A stretch of 13,675 nt of DNA, from the NCBI GenBank assembly GCA_947628075.1, contig CANQYF010000026.1:1-13675 (forward strand). The letters are read 5' to 3'. Position 1 is the first letter of the stretch, and each line of letters begins with the position of its first letter. The notes under the pieces were generated by a model that saw only the letters and a program-made list of their open reading frames with translations, was not told where the DNA came from and did no database searches. A program made the position numbers and the translations under genes. Of the stretch, positions 13,086-13,675 are shown piece by piece. This stretch comes from an uncultured Bacilli bacterium. Lineage in GTDB: Bacteria > Bacillota_I > Bacilli_A > RF39 > UBA660.

Positions 13086-13675
13086 TTTTAATCTCCATTA
13101 TATTTAATATTTCTCTTGAATCTTCTAAAACATTTTCTACTAATTTAAATCGCCAAGTAGCCATTCTTCCAAGCAAAAAAACATTATATTTTAGAAAAAA
13201 ATTCTTTACTTTTTCATAATCATTATCATCTAATTGCGAAAATCTTCCGGGAAATATTCGATAATTTTTATTTTGATATTTTTTAATATCAGCTATTTTT
13301 ATAAACATATTAATAAAATTTTTTTCATCTTGATTTATTTTGCTTAAAGATAATTTATTAGGAGATTCAATAAATATAGTATCACCCAATCGCGCAATTC
13401 TATTTATTCTAATATTAAAATCAGTACAATAAGCAACATTATAATCTATATCTTTCAATCCATATATTTTAATAATATTAAATGGCTTATAATATAAATC
13501 AATCATTTTATTTTTAGTTAGATTCATTAAATAATTCAAAGGAATAGTTGAAATCAAAAAATCATAACCAATACACTCACCATTGTTTAATACTACATAT
13601 TTATTTTGCAAATTTATTGACTTTACTTCTGTATTGTACAAAAAATTATGATTTTTATTTCGCTCTTGCAATACT
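13078..13675 (-). CDS. FAD-dependent oxidoreductase, UDP-galactopyranose mutase/amine oxidase-like, C-terminal part (5' partial)
   Basis: The frame is open to the window edge; the TTG at 13671 has no sign of being a start. The visible 198 residues carry NTEVKSIN followed by YDFLISTIPL, the strand pair before the FAD-domain return seen in UDP-galactopyranose mutase and flavin amine oxidase relatives. Near the end is VFLLGRMATWRF, matching the GR-x-a-tW/Y-x-y FAD-binding end of that group. The Rossmann FAD/NAD part (GxGxxG) must lie outside the window; whole proteins are usually about 400-450 aa. It is the most upstream operon gene seen, and ATGATTAA is shared with the start of the ThyA-like gene (8-nt overlap). 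It may oxidise or reduce a product of the two thymidylate-synthase-like proteins. A sugar-nucleotide role as a true mutase is the main alternative, but the neighbours do not suggest sugar chemistry. Confidence 0.7.
   Translation of the reverse strand, partial: VLQERNKNHNFLYNTEVKSINLQNKYVVLNNGECIGYDFLISTIPLNYLMNLTKNKMIDLYYKPFNIIKIYGLKDIDYNVAYCTDFNIRINRIARLGDTIFIESPNKLSLSKINQDEKNFINMFIKIADIKKYQNKNYRIFPGRFSQLDDNDYEKVKNFFLKYNVFLLGRMATWRFKLVENVLEDSREILNIMEIKND

Noticed and set aside
1..13675. CRISPR arrays, tRNA or rRNA genes, insertion sequences
   Set aside because: No spaced direct repeats, cloverleaf-type sequences, transposase motifs or terminal inverted repeats with target duplications were seen.

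Overview
The window is very AT-rich bacterial DNA using the standard code. Tryptophan is TGG; 12 of the 13 natural stop codons seen are TAA and one is TGA. A cell-wall carboxypeptidase, a recU-ponA pair and clear TATAAT/TG-TATAAT promoters with AGGTGA or GGAG ribosome sites point to a low-GC, walled Bacillota, probably a gut Bacilli relative. This placement is inferred from gene content and composition, not from a marker gene.

Left part, plus strand (1-4515): the tail of a YhcG/DUF1016-type PD-(D/E)XK nuclease, then a VanY-like D,D-carboxypeptidase with its own promoter and a terminator built into its last codons, then the recU-ponA unit (Holliday-junction resolvase and bifunctional class A penicillin-binding protein). 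That unit closes on a perfect-palindrome terminator that also ends the convergent genes to its right.

Middle part, minus strand (4529-9121): a hybrid sensor kinase with about seven membrane helices, a stand-alone HPt protein and a stand-alone receiver protein. Together these hold the parts of a His-Asp-His-Asp phosphorelay without a DNA-binding output domain. Upstream lies an acyl-CoA-ligase-like AMP-binding gene split by a one-base frameshift near 8861-8868, with a good promoter and terminator around it.

Right part, minus strand (9308-13675): a 176-aa protein of unknown function, then, behind a terminator, an overlapping four-gene operon that runs off the window. In transcription order it encodes the C-terminal part of a UDP-galactopyranose-mutase-like FAD oxidoreductase, a divergent ThyA-fold protein whose catalytic Cys position appears to be Ala, a zinc-finger/ThyX-like/Nmad1-like (DUF1599-like) fusion with an altered RHR motif, and a uracil-DNA-glycosylase-superfamily-like protein with an N-terminal Cys cluster. 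Two altered thymidylate-synthase folds beside a flavoenzyme and a glycosylase-like protein suggest a pyrimidine or nucleic-acid base modification system. This is the best candidate in the window for something undescribed; its product and function are not determined by the sequence.
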